Shown here: positions 23,589 through 30,243 of the stretch, piece after piece
Layout: the number at the start of each line of letters is the position of its first letter
How positions within the stretch are numbered: position 1 is the stretch's first letter
Notes under the pieces: generated by a model
Told to the model about the DNA's origin: nothing
Seen by the model: the letters and a program-made list of their open reading frames with translations, nothing else
Databases searched by the model: none
Origin: Gp6-AA40 sp050742535
Lineage (GTDB): Bacteria > Acidobacteriota > Vicinamibacteria > Vicinamibacterales > UBA2999
Length of the DNA: 31,417 bases
Direction: 5' to 3'
Assembly (NCBI GenBank): GCA_050742535.1
Contig: JBOGIQ010000027.1
Location: 1 to 31,417, forward strand
Position numbers and translations under genes: made by a program

Positions 23589-24443
23589 ATGCGCAAACTC
23601 CTCCTTCAACTCGACACCTCTCCCCATCCCAGCGTCTTCGATCGCGTCGTCGCCTACGACGGCGGCGCCGACGAGGTGATGAGTTATGGCGGCGTGACGC
23701 CAGAGGCGGTGCGCGAACTGGTGCACGGCGCCATCTTCACGCGCGGCCCCAAGGAGCTCCACAACACGGCCATCTTCATCGGCGGCACCGACATGGCGGC
23801 GGGTGAGCGGATCCTCAAAGCGGTCCGCAAGGCGTTCTTCGGGCCATTCACGGTGTCGGTGATGCTCGACTCGAACGGCTCGAACACGACGGCGGTCGCC
23901 GCCGTGGCGAAGCTGCTGCAGACTGCGGGAAGCGGGGGCCGCGGTGTGGTGACGGCAGGTACCGGTCCGGTGGGACTTCGTGCCGCGGGCCTGCTCGCCA
24001 AAGCGGGAGTCGATGTCTCCCTGACCTCGCGCCGCGCCATCGATCCGGCCGTCGTAGACGGTCTTCAGCAGCGTTTCGGCGGACGCGTGGCGCACGTTGT
24101 GATGGCGGACAGCACCGGCGCGGCATCCGTTCTCGAAGGCGCCTCGCTGCTCCTCAACACCGGCCCCGCGGGCGTGACCCTCGTGCCGAAATCCGCCTGG
24201 GCCGGCCGCGCGGGTCTCCGCGCCGCTGCTGATTTGAACGCAGTGCCGCCGCTCGGGATTGAAGGCATCGAGGTCACCGACAATGCCGCGCAGCGCGACG
24301 GCGTGACGGTGTTCGGGGCGCTCGGGGTCGGCGGCCTGAAGATGAAGATCCACAAGGCGTGCATTGCGCGCCTCTTCGAGCGCAACGATCTGGTGCTGGA
24401 CGCGGAGACCATCGCTGACGGTGCGAACGAGTTGCGCGGGTAG
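23589..24443 (+). CDS. mtdB: NAD(P)-dependent methylene-H4MPT dehydrogenase
   Basis: It oxidises methylene-H4MPT, the Fae product, to methenyl-H4MPT with NAD(P)+. The protein has 284 aa, the normal length. MRKLLLQLDTSPHPSVFDRVVAYDGGAD is the typical start, then GGTDMAAGERILKAVRKAF and SVMLDSNGSNTTAVAAVAKL in the catalytic domain, a Rossmann dinucleotide motif GTGPVGLRAAGLLAKAGVDV, SRR after the second strand, and FGALGVGGLKMKIHKACI. It matches bacterial MtdB better than MtdA. The ATG directly follows the AATCCC repeat, with no Shine-Dalgarno sequence, so coupling to fae is weak or depends on the repeat. It is preceded by fae and followed, after a second repeat, by the DUF1464 gene. Confidence 0.93.
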   Translation: MRKLLLQLDTSPHPSVFDRVVAYDGGADEVMSYGGVTPEAVRELVHGAIFTRGPKELHNTAIFIGGTDMAAGERILKAVRKAFFGPFTVSVMLDSNGSNTTAVAAVAKLLQTAGSGGRGVVTAGTGPVGLRAAGLLAKAGVDVSLTSRRAIDPAVVDGLQQRFGGRVAHVVMADSTGAASVLEGASLLLNTGPAGVTLVPKSAWAGRAGLRAAADLNAVPPLGIEGIEVTDNAAQRDGVTVFGALGVGGLKMKIHKACIARLFERNDLVLDAETIADGANELRG

Positions 24444-24463
24444 CGACAGACACCCGTCTTAAC

Positions 24464-24508
24464 CACGAAGAGCGCGAAGATCGCGAAGATCGCGAAGAAC
24501 ACGAAGAG
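24464..24508. repeat. 9-bp CGCGAAGAN tandem repeat before the DUF1464 gene
   Basis: Five 9-bp units in a row: CACGAAGAG, CGCGAAGAT, CGCGAAGAT, CGCGAAGAA, CACGAAGAG. It ends 14 nt before the ATG at 24523, and a purine-rich GATGAAGGG follows. It fills the gap after mtdB. Confidence 0.85.
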
Positions 24509-24522
24509 GATGAAGGGCTTTT

Positions 24523-25593
24523 ATGCCCCGCGTGATTGGGATCGACCCGGGCACCGTCAGCATCGATATCTGCGGCCTCGACAACGGCCGCCTCTTCCTC
24601 GACCAATCGCTCCCGACCGCCGATGCGCTCCGCGATCCCGCGGCCTTCGTCGCGCGTCTGAAGGAAACCGGCCAGGTCGATCTCATCGTCGGGCCCTCGG
24701 GCTATGGGTTGCCGTGCATTTCAGCGGCTGACCTCACGGACAACGATCTCCGGCTGGCCTTTCTCGCGGCCGAAGGGGAAAACGGCGGCATCGGCGGCCT
24801 GCGCACGCTGGTCCGCGCCTTGGCCCGCTCCTGGCTTCCGGTCATGCTCACGCCGGGCGTCGTCCACCTGGCTTCCGTCCCAGCGCACCGGAAGGTAAAT
24901 CGTGTGGACATGGGCACTGCGGACAAGGTCTGCGCCGTGGCGCTGGCGGTCCAGGAGCAGGCGGAGCGGCGAGCATGCGCGATCACCGAGACAGCGTTCG
25001 TTCTGCTCGAGCTCGGCGGGGCGTTTACTGCGGCGGTCGCAGTGCAGGGAGGCCGCATCGTCGATGGCCTTGGCGGGTCTTCCGGCCCGCTTGGTGTTCG
25101 CGCAGCGGGCGCGCTCGACGGCGAAGTGGCGTTTCTGGCCGGTCGCGTCTCGAAATCGATGATTTTCGCGGGTGGATTCGGTGCGATCGCCGGCGATACG
25201 GACCTGGCCGGCTCTGGACCTGAAGTCCAGCGGGCGCGCGAGGCGTATCTCGAAGGCGCAGTCAAGGCCGTCGCATCGCTGCGAGTCGCCGCGCCCGATG
25301 CCACGGAAGTTATTCTCTCGGGACGTGTGGCGCGATCAATCGACGTTTACGAGGAGGTGAGCCGGCGGCTGCGGCGTCTCGCCGCCGTTTCGTCGGTCGA
25401 AGTCCTGCGCGGACTCAGCGTGTCCGCGATGCAGGCGGCACACGGCGCGGCGTTGATGGCGGACGGACTCGCCGGCGGCGCCGCAGCGGCGCTCATCGAG
25501 CACCTGGGTATCCGTGAGGCGTCCGGCACGGTGCTGGACCATCTACACGTCATCTCGCCCGAGCACGCGCGACGGACATTGGGGCTTGTGTGA
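24523..25593 (+). CDS. DUF1464-like ASKHA-fold protein in the H4MPT cluster
   Basis: A 356-aa protein resembling DUF1464, a mainly archaeal group with an acetate/butyrate-kinase-like (ASKHA) fold and no established reaction. Seen are the phosphate-loop start VIGIDPGTVSIDICGLDNGR, VGPSGYGLP near residue 66, NRVDMGTADKVCAVALAVQEQ near 126, and LLELGGAFTAAVAVQGGRIVDG near 165, then the third phosphate motif region VILSGRVARSIDVYEEV. These support ATP binding and phosphotransfer, but the substrate is unknown. The position between mtdB and the ATP-grasp gene (4-nt gap to the latter) ties it to H4MPT metabolism or cofactor synthesis by context. It is not the hydantoinase-like MfnF protein, whose N-terminal motif differs. 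ATG at 24523, weak purine-rich site upstream. Confidence 0.8.
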   Translation: MPRVIGIDPGTVSIDICGLDNGRLFLDQSLPTADALRDPAAFVARLKETGQVDLIVGPSGYGLPCISAADLTDNDLRLAFLAAEGENGGIGGLRTLVRALARSWLPVMLTPGVVHLASVPAHRKVNRVDMGTADKVCAVALAVQEQAERRACAITETAFVLLELGGAFTAAVAVQGGRIVDGLGGSSGPLGVRAAGALDGEVAFLAGRVSKSMIFAGGFGAIAGDTDLAGSGPEVQRAREAYLEGAVKAVASLRVAAPDATEVILSGRVARSIDVYEEVSRRLRRLAAVSSVEVLRGLSVSAMQAAHGAALMADGLAGGAAAALIEHLGIREASGTVLDHLHVISPEHARRTLGLV

Positions 25594-25597
25594 ATTG

Positions 25598-26767
25598 ATG
25601 AGAGACATCCTCATCTGCGGTACGTCGACTCGCGCGGCCGCGGAGTCTGCCGCCCGCGCGGGCTTTTCCGTCACCACAATCGATGCGTTTGCGGATCGCG
25701 ATCAACATCCGGCCGTCCGTGCCCTCTCCGCCGGACGTGACTTCGACGCATCGCCGACTGCAGCCGCGATGGCGCGCGTGGCCCGTGACCTCCCGTGTGA
25801 CGCCGTCGTCTATTTGTCACCGTTCGAGAATCACCCTCGGGCCGTCGCCGCGCTGGCGGCTGGTCGTGTGCTTCTCGGCAATGCCCCGGAGACGCTCCGG
25901 CTCGTACGCGATCCGTTTGTGCTTGCCGGGGCGTTGAGAAGCCACGGCGTCGAGGTGCCGCGTCTCATGAACGCGAACGACTCGAACGATTCGAACGATT
26001 CGAACGAATCGAACGGTTGGTTGGTCAAACCGTTTCGTTCCGGCGGGGGAGCAAGGATTCGCGAATGGCAGCGGGGACCGATCCCGCGCGGCTGGTATTT
26101 ACAGAAAAGGATCGACGGTACGCCCGGGTCGATCGTTTTTGCCGCGGCGAAAGGCGCGTGTGTGCCGATCGGGTTCTCCCGTCAGCTCGTCGGCGACGCG
26201 AATTTCGGCGCTGCCGGCTTTCGTTACTGCGGCAGCATCCTCGCCCCTCCTGGCGATCGGCAGTTCCCTGACGGCGCCGCCGTATTCGAGGCAGCCGGCG
26301 CCATCGCACGGTACGTGTCCTCGATGTTTGGTCTCGCTGGTCTCAACGGGCTCGACTTCATCGCGCGGGGACGCGTCGTCTATCCGCTCGAAGTGAATCC
26401 ACGGTGGTCTTCCTCGATCGAGGTCGCCGAGCGCGCGTTCGCGATGCCGTTCTTTCCCGTGCATGCCGCCGCCTGCAGCGATGGTGTCCTGCCGACGTTC
26501 GACTGCGCGGCAGCCCTCGAGCGTGCCGACGTGGTCGGCAAGGCGATCGTCTATGCCCGTCGCCTTGTCTCCGTTGGCGACACGTCGAACTGGCTGGAGG
26601 ATTCCTCTGTGCGCGACGTTCCGCCCAGCGGCGAGTGCTTCCGGCCGGGGCAGCCAGTCTGCTCCGTTTTCGCGACCGCGGCCGATAGCGAGACCTGCTA
26701 CCGGCTGCTGGTCAGTCGCGCGGCGCGCATCTATGCCGAGCTGGAACCTGCGGCACGGTCCGCCTAA
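25598..26767 (+). CDS. ATP-grasp carboligase-like protein (COG2232/OrfY type)
   Basis: A 389-aa ATP-grasp enzyme. ATP-grasp proteins join a carboxylate to an amine or other nucleophile through an acyl phosphate. The N-terminal part (MRDILICGTSTRAAAESAAR) is Rossmann-like. WLVKPFRSGGGARIREW (about residues 141-157) contains the ATP Lys and glycine loop. GLAGLNGLDFIARGRVVYPLEVNPRWSSSIEV near 250 contains the Glu/Asn magnesium ligands. Similar proteins (OrfY) accompany H4MPT genes in methylotrophs, but their reaction is not settled, so cofactor biosynthesis is an inference. ATG at 25598 follows the DUF1464 stop by 4 nt. Residues 127-140 are an in-frame NDS repeat in the linker. The stop TAA comes from the loop of a REP-like palindrome. 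Confidence 0.82.
   Translation: MRDILICGTSTRAAAESAARAGFSVTTIDAFADRDQHPAVRALSAGRDFDASPTAAAMARVARDLPCDAVVYLSPFENHPRAVAALAAGRVLLGNAPETLRLVRDPFVLAGALRSHGVEVPRLMNANDSNDSNDSNESNGWLVKPFRSGGGARIREWQRGPIPRGWYLQKRIDGTPGSIVFAAAKGACVPIGFSRQLVGDANFGAAGFRYCGSILAPPGDRQFPDGAAVFEAAGAIARYVSSMFGLAGLNGLDFIARGRVVYPLEVNPRWSSSIEVAERAFAMPFFPVHAAACSDGVLPTFDCAAALERADVVGKAIVYARRLVSVGDTSNWLEDSSVRDVPPSGECFRPGQPVCSVFATAADSETCYRLLVSRAARIYAELEPAARSA
25975..26019 (+). repeat. In-frame 9-bp GAACGATTC repeat inside the ATP-grasp gene
   Basis: Four close 9-bp units (GAACGACTC, GAACGATTC twice, GAACGAATC) and a fifth degenerate one (GAACGGTTG) encode Asn-Asp-Ser triplets at residues 127-140. Being a multiple of three, changes in unit number keep the frame. 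It lies between the N-terminal domain and the ATP-grasp glycine loop, where a flexible linker would be tolerated. Confidence 0.9.
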
Positions 26768-26812
26768 AGGCGGACACTACGACAACAAGGCCAAGGAAGG
26801 CGGACACTACGA
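26757..26812. repeat. REP-like palindrome, copy E, with an adjoining half copy
   Basis: GTCCGCC (26758-26764), TAAA loop, GGCGGAC (26769-26775), then ACTACGA. The loop supplies TAA, the stop codon of the ATP-grasp gene. GGCGGACACTACGA is then repeated at 26799-26812 as a direct repeat of 26769-26782, without its left arm. The second part lies just before the DinB promoter. Confidence 0.8.
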
Positions 26813-26821
26813 GACAGGGCG

Positions 26822-26827
26822 TAGAAT
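26822..26827 (+). promoter_or_regulatory. -10-like TAGAAT before the DinB gene
   Basis: TAGAAT ends only 5 nt before the DinB ATG, and there is no Shine-Dalgarno sequence. This spacing suggests a leaderless transcript. No -35 is recognisable, as the half REP-like copy occupies that area. Confidence 0.45.
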
Positions 26828-26832
26828 CGGCC

Positions 26833-27429
26833 ATGCGAAAACTGACACTGGTCCTCGCCATCGCGGCCATCGTGCCGCTCAACGCCGCGCCGCTCTCCCA
26901 GGCGGATCGCGACGCGTTGATCAAGGATCTCGAGCGGTCGCGGACCGTATTCCTCGACGCCATCGCTGACGTGAAAACGGACGCACAGTGGAACCACAAG
27001 CCGGCGCCGGACCGCTGGTCGGTCGCCGAATGCGCGGCGCACATCATCGCCGCGGAACAGTACTTTCGCGACGCCATCGCCGCTGCGCTCAAGACTCCTG
27101 CTCTGCCGGCGGCGCAACAGTCCACCGCTGGCGACGCGGTGATCTCGAAGATGGTTCGCGATCGCACCCAGAAGTTCCAGGCGCCGGCGCAACTCGAGCC
27201 GACGGGCAAGGTCGTCCCCCGGGCGCAGGCGATCAAGGACTTCGAAGCGACGCGCGAGCGGACGCTGCAATACGTGCGGACCACGCAGGATCCGCTGCGC
27301 GAGCACGGCTCGGGCACGCCGCCGCAGGTGACGACCGCGTATCAGCTGGTCTTGATGCTCAGCGGCCATACCGAGCGCCACACCGCGCAGCTGCTCGAAG
27401 TGAAAGCCTCGAAGGGCTATCCCAAGTGA
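26833..27429 (+). CDS. Secreted DinB-family protein
   Basis: A 198-aa protein with a signal peptide (MRKLTLVLAIAAIVPLNAA, likely cut after Ala19-20) and a DinB-like four-helix bundle. The first metal His is in WSVAECAAHIIAAEQYF, and two further His are in SGHTERHTAQLLEV, consistent with the three-His DinB metal site. Most DinB-fold proteins are cytoplasmic thiol- or metal-dependent enzymes such as bacillithiol or mycothiol transferases; a signal peptide makes this an exported variant whose function is unknown. The ATG at 26833 starts the signal peptide. It is preceded by a REP-like region and a TAGAAT box. A protease gene follows after about 55 nt on the same strand. Confidence 0.87.
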   Translation: MRKLTLVLAIAAIVPLNAAPLSQADRDALIKDLERSRTVFLDAIADVKTDAQWNHKPAPDRWSVAECAAHIIAAEQYFRDAIAAALKTPALPAAQQSTAGDAVISKMVRDRTQKFQAPAQLEPTGKVVPRAQAIKDFEATRERTLQYVRTTQDPLREHGSGTPPQVTTAYQLVLMLSGHTERHTAQLLEVKASKGYPK

Positions 27430-27484
27430 GACTAGCCAGAGGGTATTGACCGTATTGACGTTCCCGAGCGGTTTGATCGACAGT

Positions 27485-29464
27485 GTGCGCACCGTGAAAC
27501 AGCTGCTGGCGATCCCGCTCGTGTTGTGCACCCTTTCTGCGCCGGCTGCCGCGCAGACGGCGGACCGCGCGGCAATCGATCGGGCGATCGCCGCGGTGTA
27601 TCCGAGCCTGGTGCGCATCTCCGTCGTTGTTGTCGAATCGCGCGACGGCAGGGAAGTGAATCTCGAGGGATCCGGCAGCGGCACCATCATCTCGGCCGAC
27701 GGCTACGTGGTCACGAATCACCACGTTGCCGGCCGGGCGCGGCGCATTATCTGCACGCTGGAGGATCGCACCGAGGTGCCGGCCGATCTCGTCGGCACTG
27801 ATCCGCTGTCCGACATTACAGTGCTGAAGCTTCGTCCCGCGGCGCCGCGGACGTTCCGCGGCGCGAAGTTCGGCGACTCCTCGACCGTACGGCGGGGCGA
27901 TCACGTACTCGCGATGGGCAGCCCGCGCGCGCTGTCGCAATCCGTGACGCTTGGCGTCGCCAGCAATACCGAGATGACGATGCCGGGGCGTACGAGCCTG
28001 GATCTGGACGGCGAAGACGTCGGTTCGCTCGTGCGCTGGATCGGCCACGACGCTGCCATCTATCCGGGCAACTCCGGCGGTCCGCTGGTCAACATGGCGG
28101 GCGAGATCATCGGCGTCAACGAAATCAGCCTCGGCCTGAGCGGCGCGATCCCCGGCAACCTTGCCAGGCAGGTTGCGGAGACCATCATCCGCGAGGGACG
28201 GGTTCGGCGGAGCTGGGCCGGCATCGAGGTGCAGCCCACCATCGGCGCACACGCCCGAACCGGGGCGCTGGTGTCGTGGGTCGCCAACGGGTCGCCGGCG
28301 GCCGCCGCTGGTCTGCGTCCCGGCGACCTGCTGCTGAAGATCAACGGTGTGGCAACGGACGCACAGTTCGCCGAACAGGTGCCGCTGATCAACCAGATCC
28401 TGTTTGGATTGCAGATTGGCGAACCCGCGGTCTTCACGGTCATCCGCGCCTCGCGAGAGATGACGGTCAGGGTGACGCCAATCGAGCGGCCCGCGGCGTT
28501 GTCCACGCCGCGCGAGCTGCGCGCATGGGGCATCGTGGCAGCGAACCTCACCGCGTTTGAAGCGCGCGGCCTCGGACGCACCGGCACCGCTGGCGCGCGC
28601 GTTGTCAGCCTGCGCAACGGCGGCCCGATGGAACAGGCGCGGCCGGCCCTTCTGCGCGACGACGTGATCGTCGACGTCGAGGGCACGCCGATCGCGTCGG
28701 TCGCCGACCTCGAGGCGATTGGTTCCAGCAGCACCGGACGGAAACTGCTGGTGACGTTCGAGCGCGGCCGTGAACGGCGGATCACGGTCGTCGAACCGGT
28801 CGAAACCCGCGCCGCCGATGAACCACCGGCTGAAGCTCGCAAGGCCTGGGTGCCGGTGACGGTGCAGGTGCTGACCCCGCCGCTGGCGGAACGGCTTGGT
28901 TTGACCGGCCGTACCGGCGTGCGCGTGACGCAGGTCTACGACGCCACGCTGCCGCTGCAGGTGGGCGACGTGATCCTGGCGGTGGACGGACAGGCCGTGC
29001 GCGCGTCTGCGCCCACGGACGAAGAGGTCTTTGCCGCGGCGATCCGCCGCGCCGCGATCGGAGCCACCGTGCCGCTGACGGTGAGCCGCAACGGGAAGGA
29101 GATCGCGGTGCCGGTGACGCTGGCGGCCGCGCCACCGCTGGCGCGCGAAATGAAGCGCTACGACGACGAGGACTTCGGCTTCCGGGCGCGCGACCTTGCC
29201 GATGCCGACCGCCGCGATCCGCGGCTCGACCGCGACACCGCCGGTGTTCTCGTGGACAGCGTCACCAACGGCAGCTGGGCGTCGCTTGGCCGGCTGTCGG
29301 CGGGCGACGTGATTCTCTCGATCGACGGCCGCGACGTGGCCAACGTGGAGGATCTCGCCGCGCGCCTGAAGGAGATCCGCGCGACGCGTCCCTCTTCCAT
29401 CGTGGTGTTCGTGCGCCGCGGCGTCAAATCCCTCTTTCTCGACGTGCAGCCCGCGTGGCGATAG
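27485..29464 (+). CDS. HtrA-like trypsin-fold protease with about four PDZ domains
   Basis: A 659-aa secreted serine protease. The signal peptide is MRTVKQLLAIPLVLCTLSAP to AAAQ. The trypsin-fold domain has the triad His80 (TNHHV), Asp110 (DPLSDITVLKL) and Ser197 (GNSGGP). Four regions fit PDZ domains: about 245-330 (AAAAGLRPGDLLLKINGVA), 347-437 (RDDVIVDVEGTPIASV), 455-545 (VGDVILAVDGQAV) and 563-655 (AGDVILSIDGRDVANVEDL). Ordinary DegP/HtrA has one or two, so four is unusual and may mean peptide recognition or a scaffold role in the periplasm. Start assigned at GTG 27485; GTG 27494 or TTG 27446 are alternatives. The next gene, a degenerate trypsin-fold protein, starts 12 nt after the stop. 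Confidence 0.88.
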   Translation: MRTVKQLLAIPLVLCTLSAPAAAQTADRAAIDRAIAAVYPSLVRISVVVVESRDGREVNLEGSGSGTIISADGYVVTNHHVAGRARRIICTLEDRTEVPADLVGTDPLSDITVLKLRPAAPRTFRGAKFGDSSTVRRGDHVLAMGSPRALSQSVTLGVASNTEMTMPGRTSLDLDGEDVGSLVRWIGHDAAIYPGNSGGPLVNMAGEIIGVNEISLGLSGAIPGNLARQVAETIIREGRVRRSWAGIEVQPTIGAHARTGALVSWVANGSPAAAAGLRPGDLLLKINGVATDAQFAEQVPLINQILFGLQIGEPAVFTVIRASREMTVRVTPIERPAALSTPRELRAWGIVAANLTAFEARGLGRTGTAGARVVSLRNGGPMEQARPALLRDDVIVDVEGTPIASVADLEAIGSSSTGRKLLVTFERGRERRITVVEPVETRAADEPPAEARKAWVPVTVQVLTPPLAERLGLTGRTGVRVTQVYDATLPLQVGDVILAVDGQAVRASAPTDEEVFAAAIRRAAIGATVPLTVSRNGKEIAVPVTLAAAPPLAREMKRYDDEDFGFRARDLADADRRDPRLDRDTAGVLVDSVTNGSWASLGRLSAGDVILSIDGRDVANVEDLAARLKEIRATRPSSIVVFVRRGVKSLFLDVQPAWR

Positions 29465-29475
29465 CCGGAGGACCG

Positions 29476-30234
29476 ATGAGCGGCCGATTGGTAGTGCGGC
29501 TGATGGTGACGATGCTCTGCCTGGCCAGCCAGGCGTACGCACAGACGCAGGAAGACCGCGCAATCGCGCGCGATCTGATCGCCAAGCGCGGCGATGCGGT
29601 CGTGTACGTGCTCGGCACGACGAAACTGCGCGTCAACCAGGGCGGAAAGGACCTGCCGACGGCCGACCAGCGGATCCAGGCGCTGGTCACGGTGCTCGAC
29701 AGCTCCGGTCTCGGCGTGATGTCGCTGACCGCCCTGGATCCGAGCGAGTTGATGACGGCGCAGTTGTCACGCGGCCGTGCGGCCGCGGCAGCCATCAACG
29801 TCACGACCGAGCAGTCGAACCTTCGCTACCGGATGCCGGATGGCCGCGAAGTACCGGTGCGCGTCGTGCTGCGTGACAAGGAGCTGGATCTGGCGTTTCT
29901 GCGGCCGGTCGAGAAGCTGGCGTCGCCGGCGACCGCCGTCGATGCCTCGGTGGTGAAACCGAGTCCAATCGATTCGGTCCTCGTCCTGCAGCGGATGCCC
30001 GAACTTGCCGGATGGCAGCCGACGGCGCTTTTTCAATCCGTGCAGGCGGTCGTCGAGAAGCCGCGAACCTTTTACGTTCTGACCGGCGGCATCATCGGCT
30101 CACCGGTGTTCGACCTGCGCGGGCGATTTATCGGCGTGGTGCTGCGCTTCAAGAACGAAGCGGATGCCGCGAACGCGCCGCCGATCGTGCTGCCTGCCGC
30201 GGACATCCGCGAGGTTGCCAAACAGGCGAACTAG
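29476..30234 (+). CDS. Degenerate trypsin-fold protein (predicted pseudoprotease)
   Basis: A 252-aa exported protein with signal peptide MSGRLVVRLMVTMLCLASQA to YAQ. It follows the trypsin-fold layout of the preceding HtrA-like protease: VTVLDSSGLGVMSLTALD corresponds to the strand with the catalytic His, but the His is absent. DKELDLAFLRP keeps the Asp (138). The Ser motif GNSGGPVFD reads GIIGSPVFD, so the catalytic Ser position is Ile207. It should lack protease activity and may bind the neighbouring protease or its substrates. There is no PDZ domain. The ATG at 29476 has GGAGG 4 nt upstream. It lies 11 nt after the HtrA gene, so the two are likely co-translated. Confidence 0.8.
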   Translation: MSGRLVVRLMVTMLCLASQAYAQTQEDRAIARDLIAKRGDAVVYVLGTTKLRVNQGGKDLPTADQRIQALVTVLDSSGLGVMSLTALDPSELMTAQLSRGRAAAAAINVTTEQSNLRYRMPDGREVPVRVVLRDKELDLAFLRPVEKLASPATAVDASVVKPSPIDSVLVLQRMPELAGWQPTALFQSVQAVVEKPRTFYVLTGGIIGSPVFDLRGRFIGVVLRFKNEADAANAPPIVLPAADIREVAKQAN

Positions 30235-30243
30235 GTTTGGGAT

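Noticed and set aside
24464..24508. Possible CRISPR array in the tandem repeats
   Set aside because: Units are 9 bp with no spacers. No cas gene is in the window.
24523..25593. MfnF (hydantoinase-like H4MPT-pathway protein)
   Set aside because: The N-terminal phosphate loop and the DMGTADKVC motif match DUF1464 rather than the MfnF/hydantoinase pattern. Both share only the ASKHA fold.
27359..29563. A 734-codon open frame antisense to the HtrA-like gene
   Set aside because: High GC makes long antisense frames common. Its His/Arg/Asp-rich sequence has no recognisable domain, whereas the plus strand has a full triad and PDZ domains.
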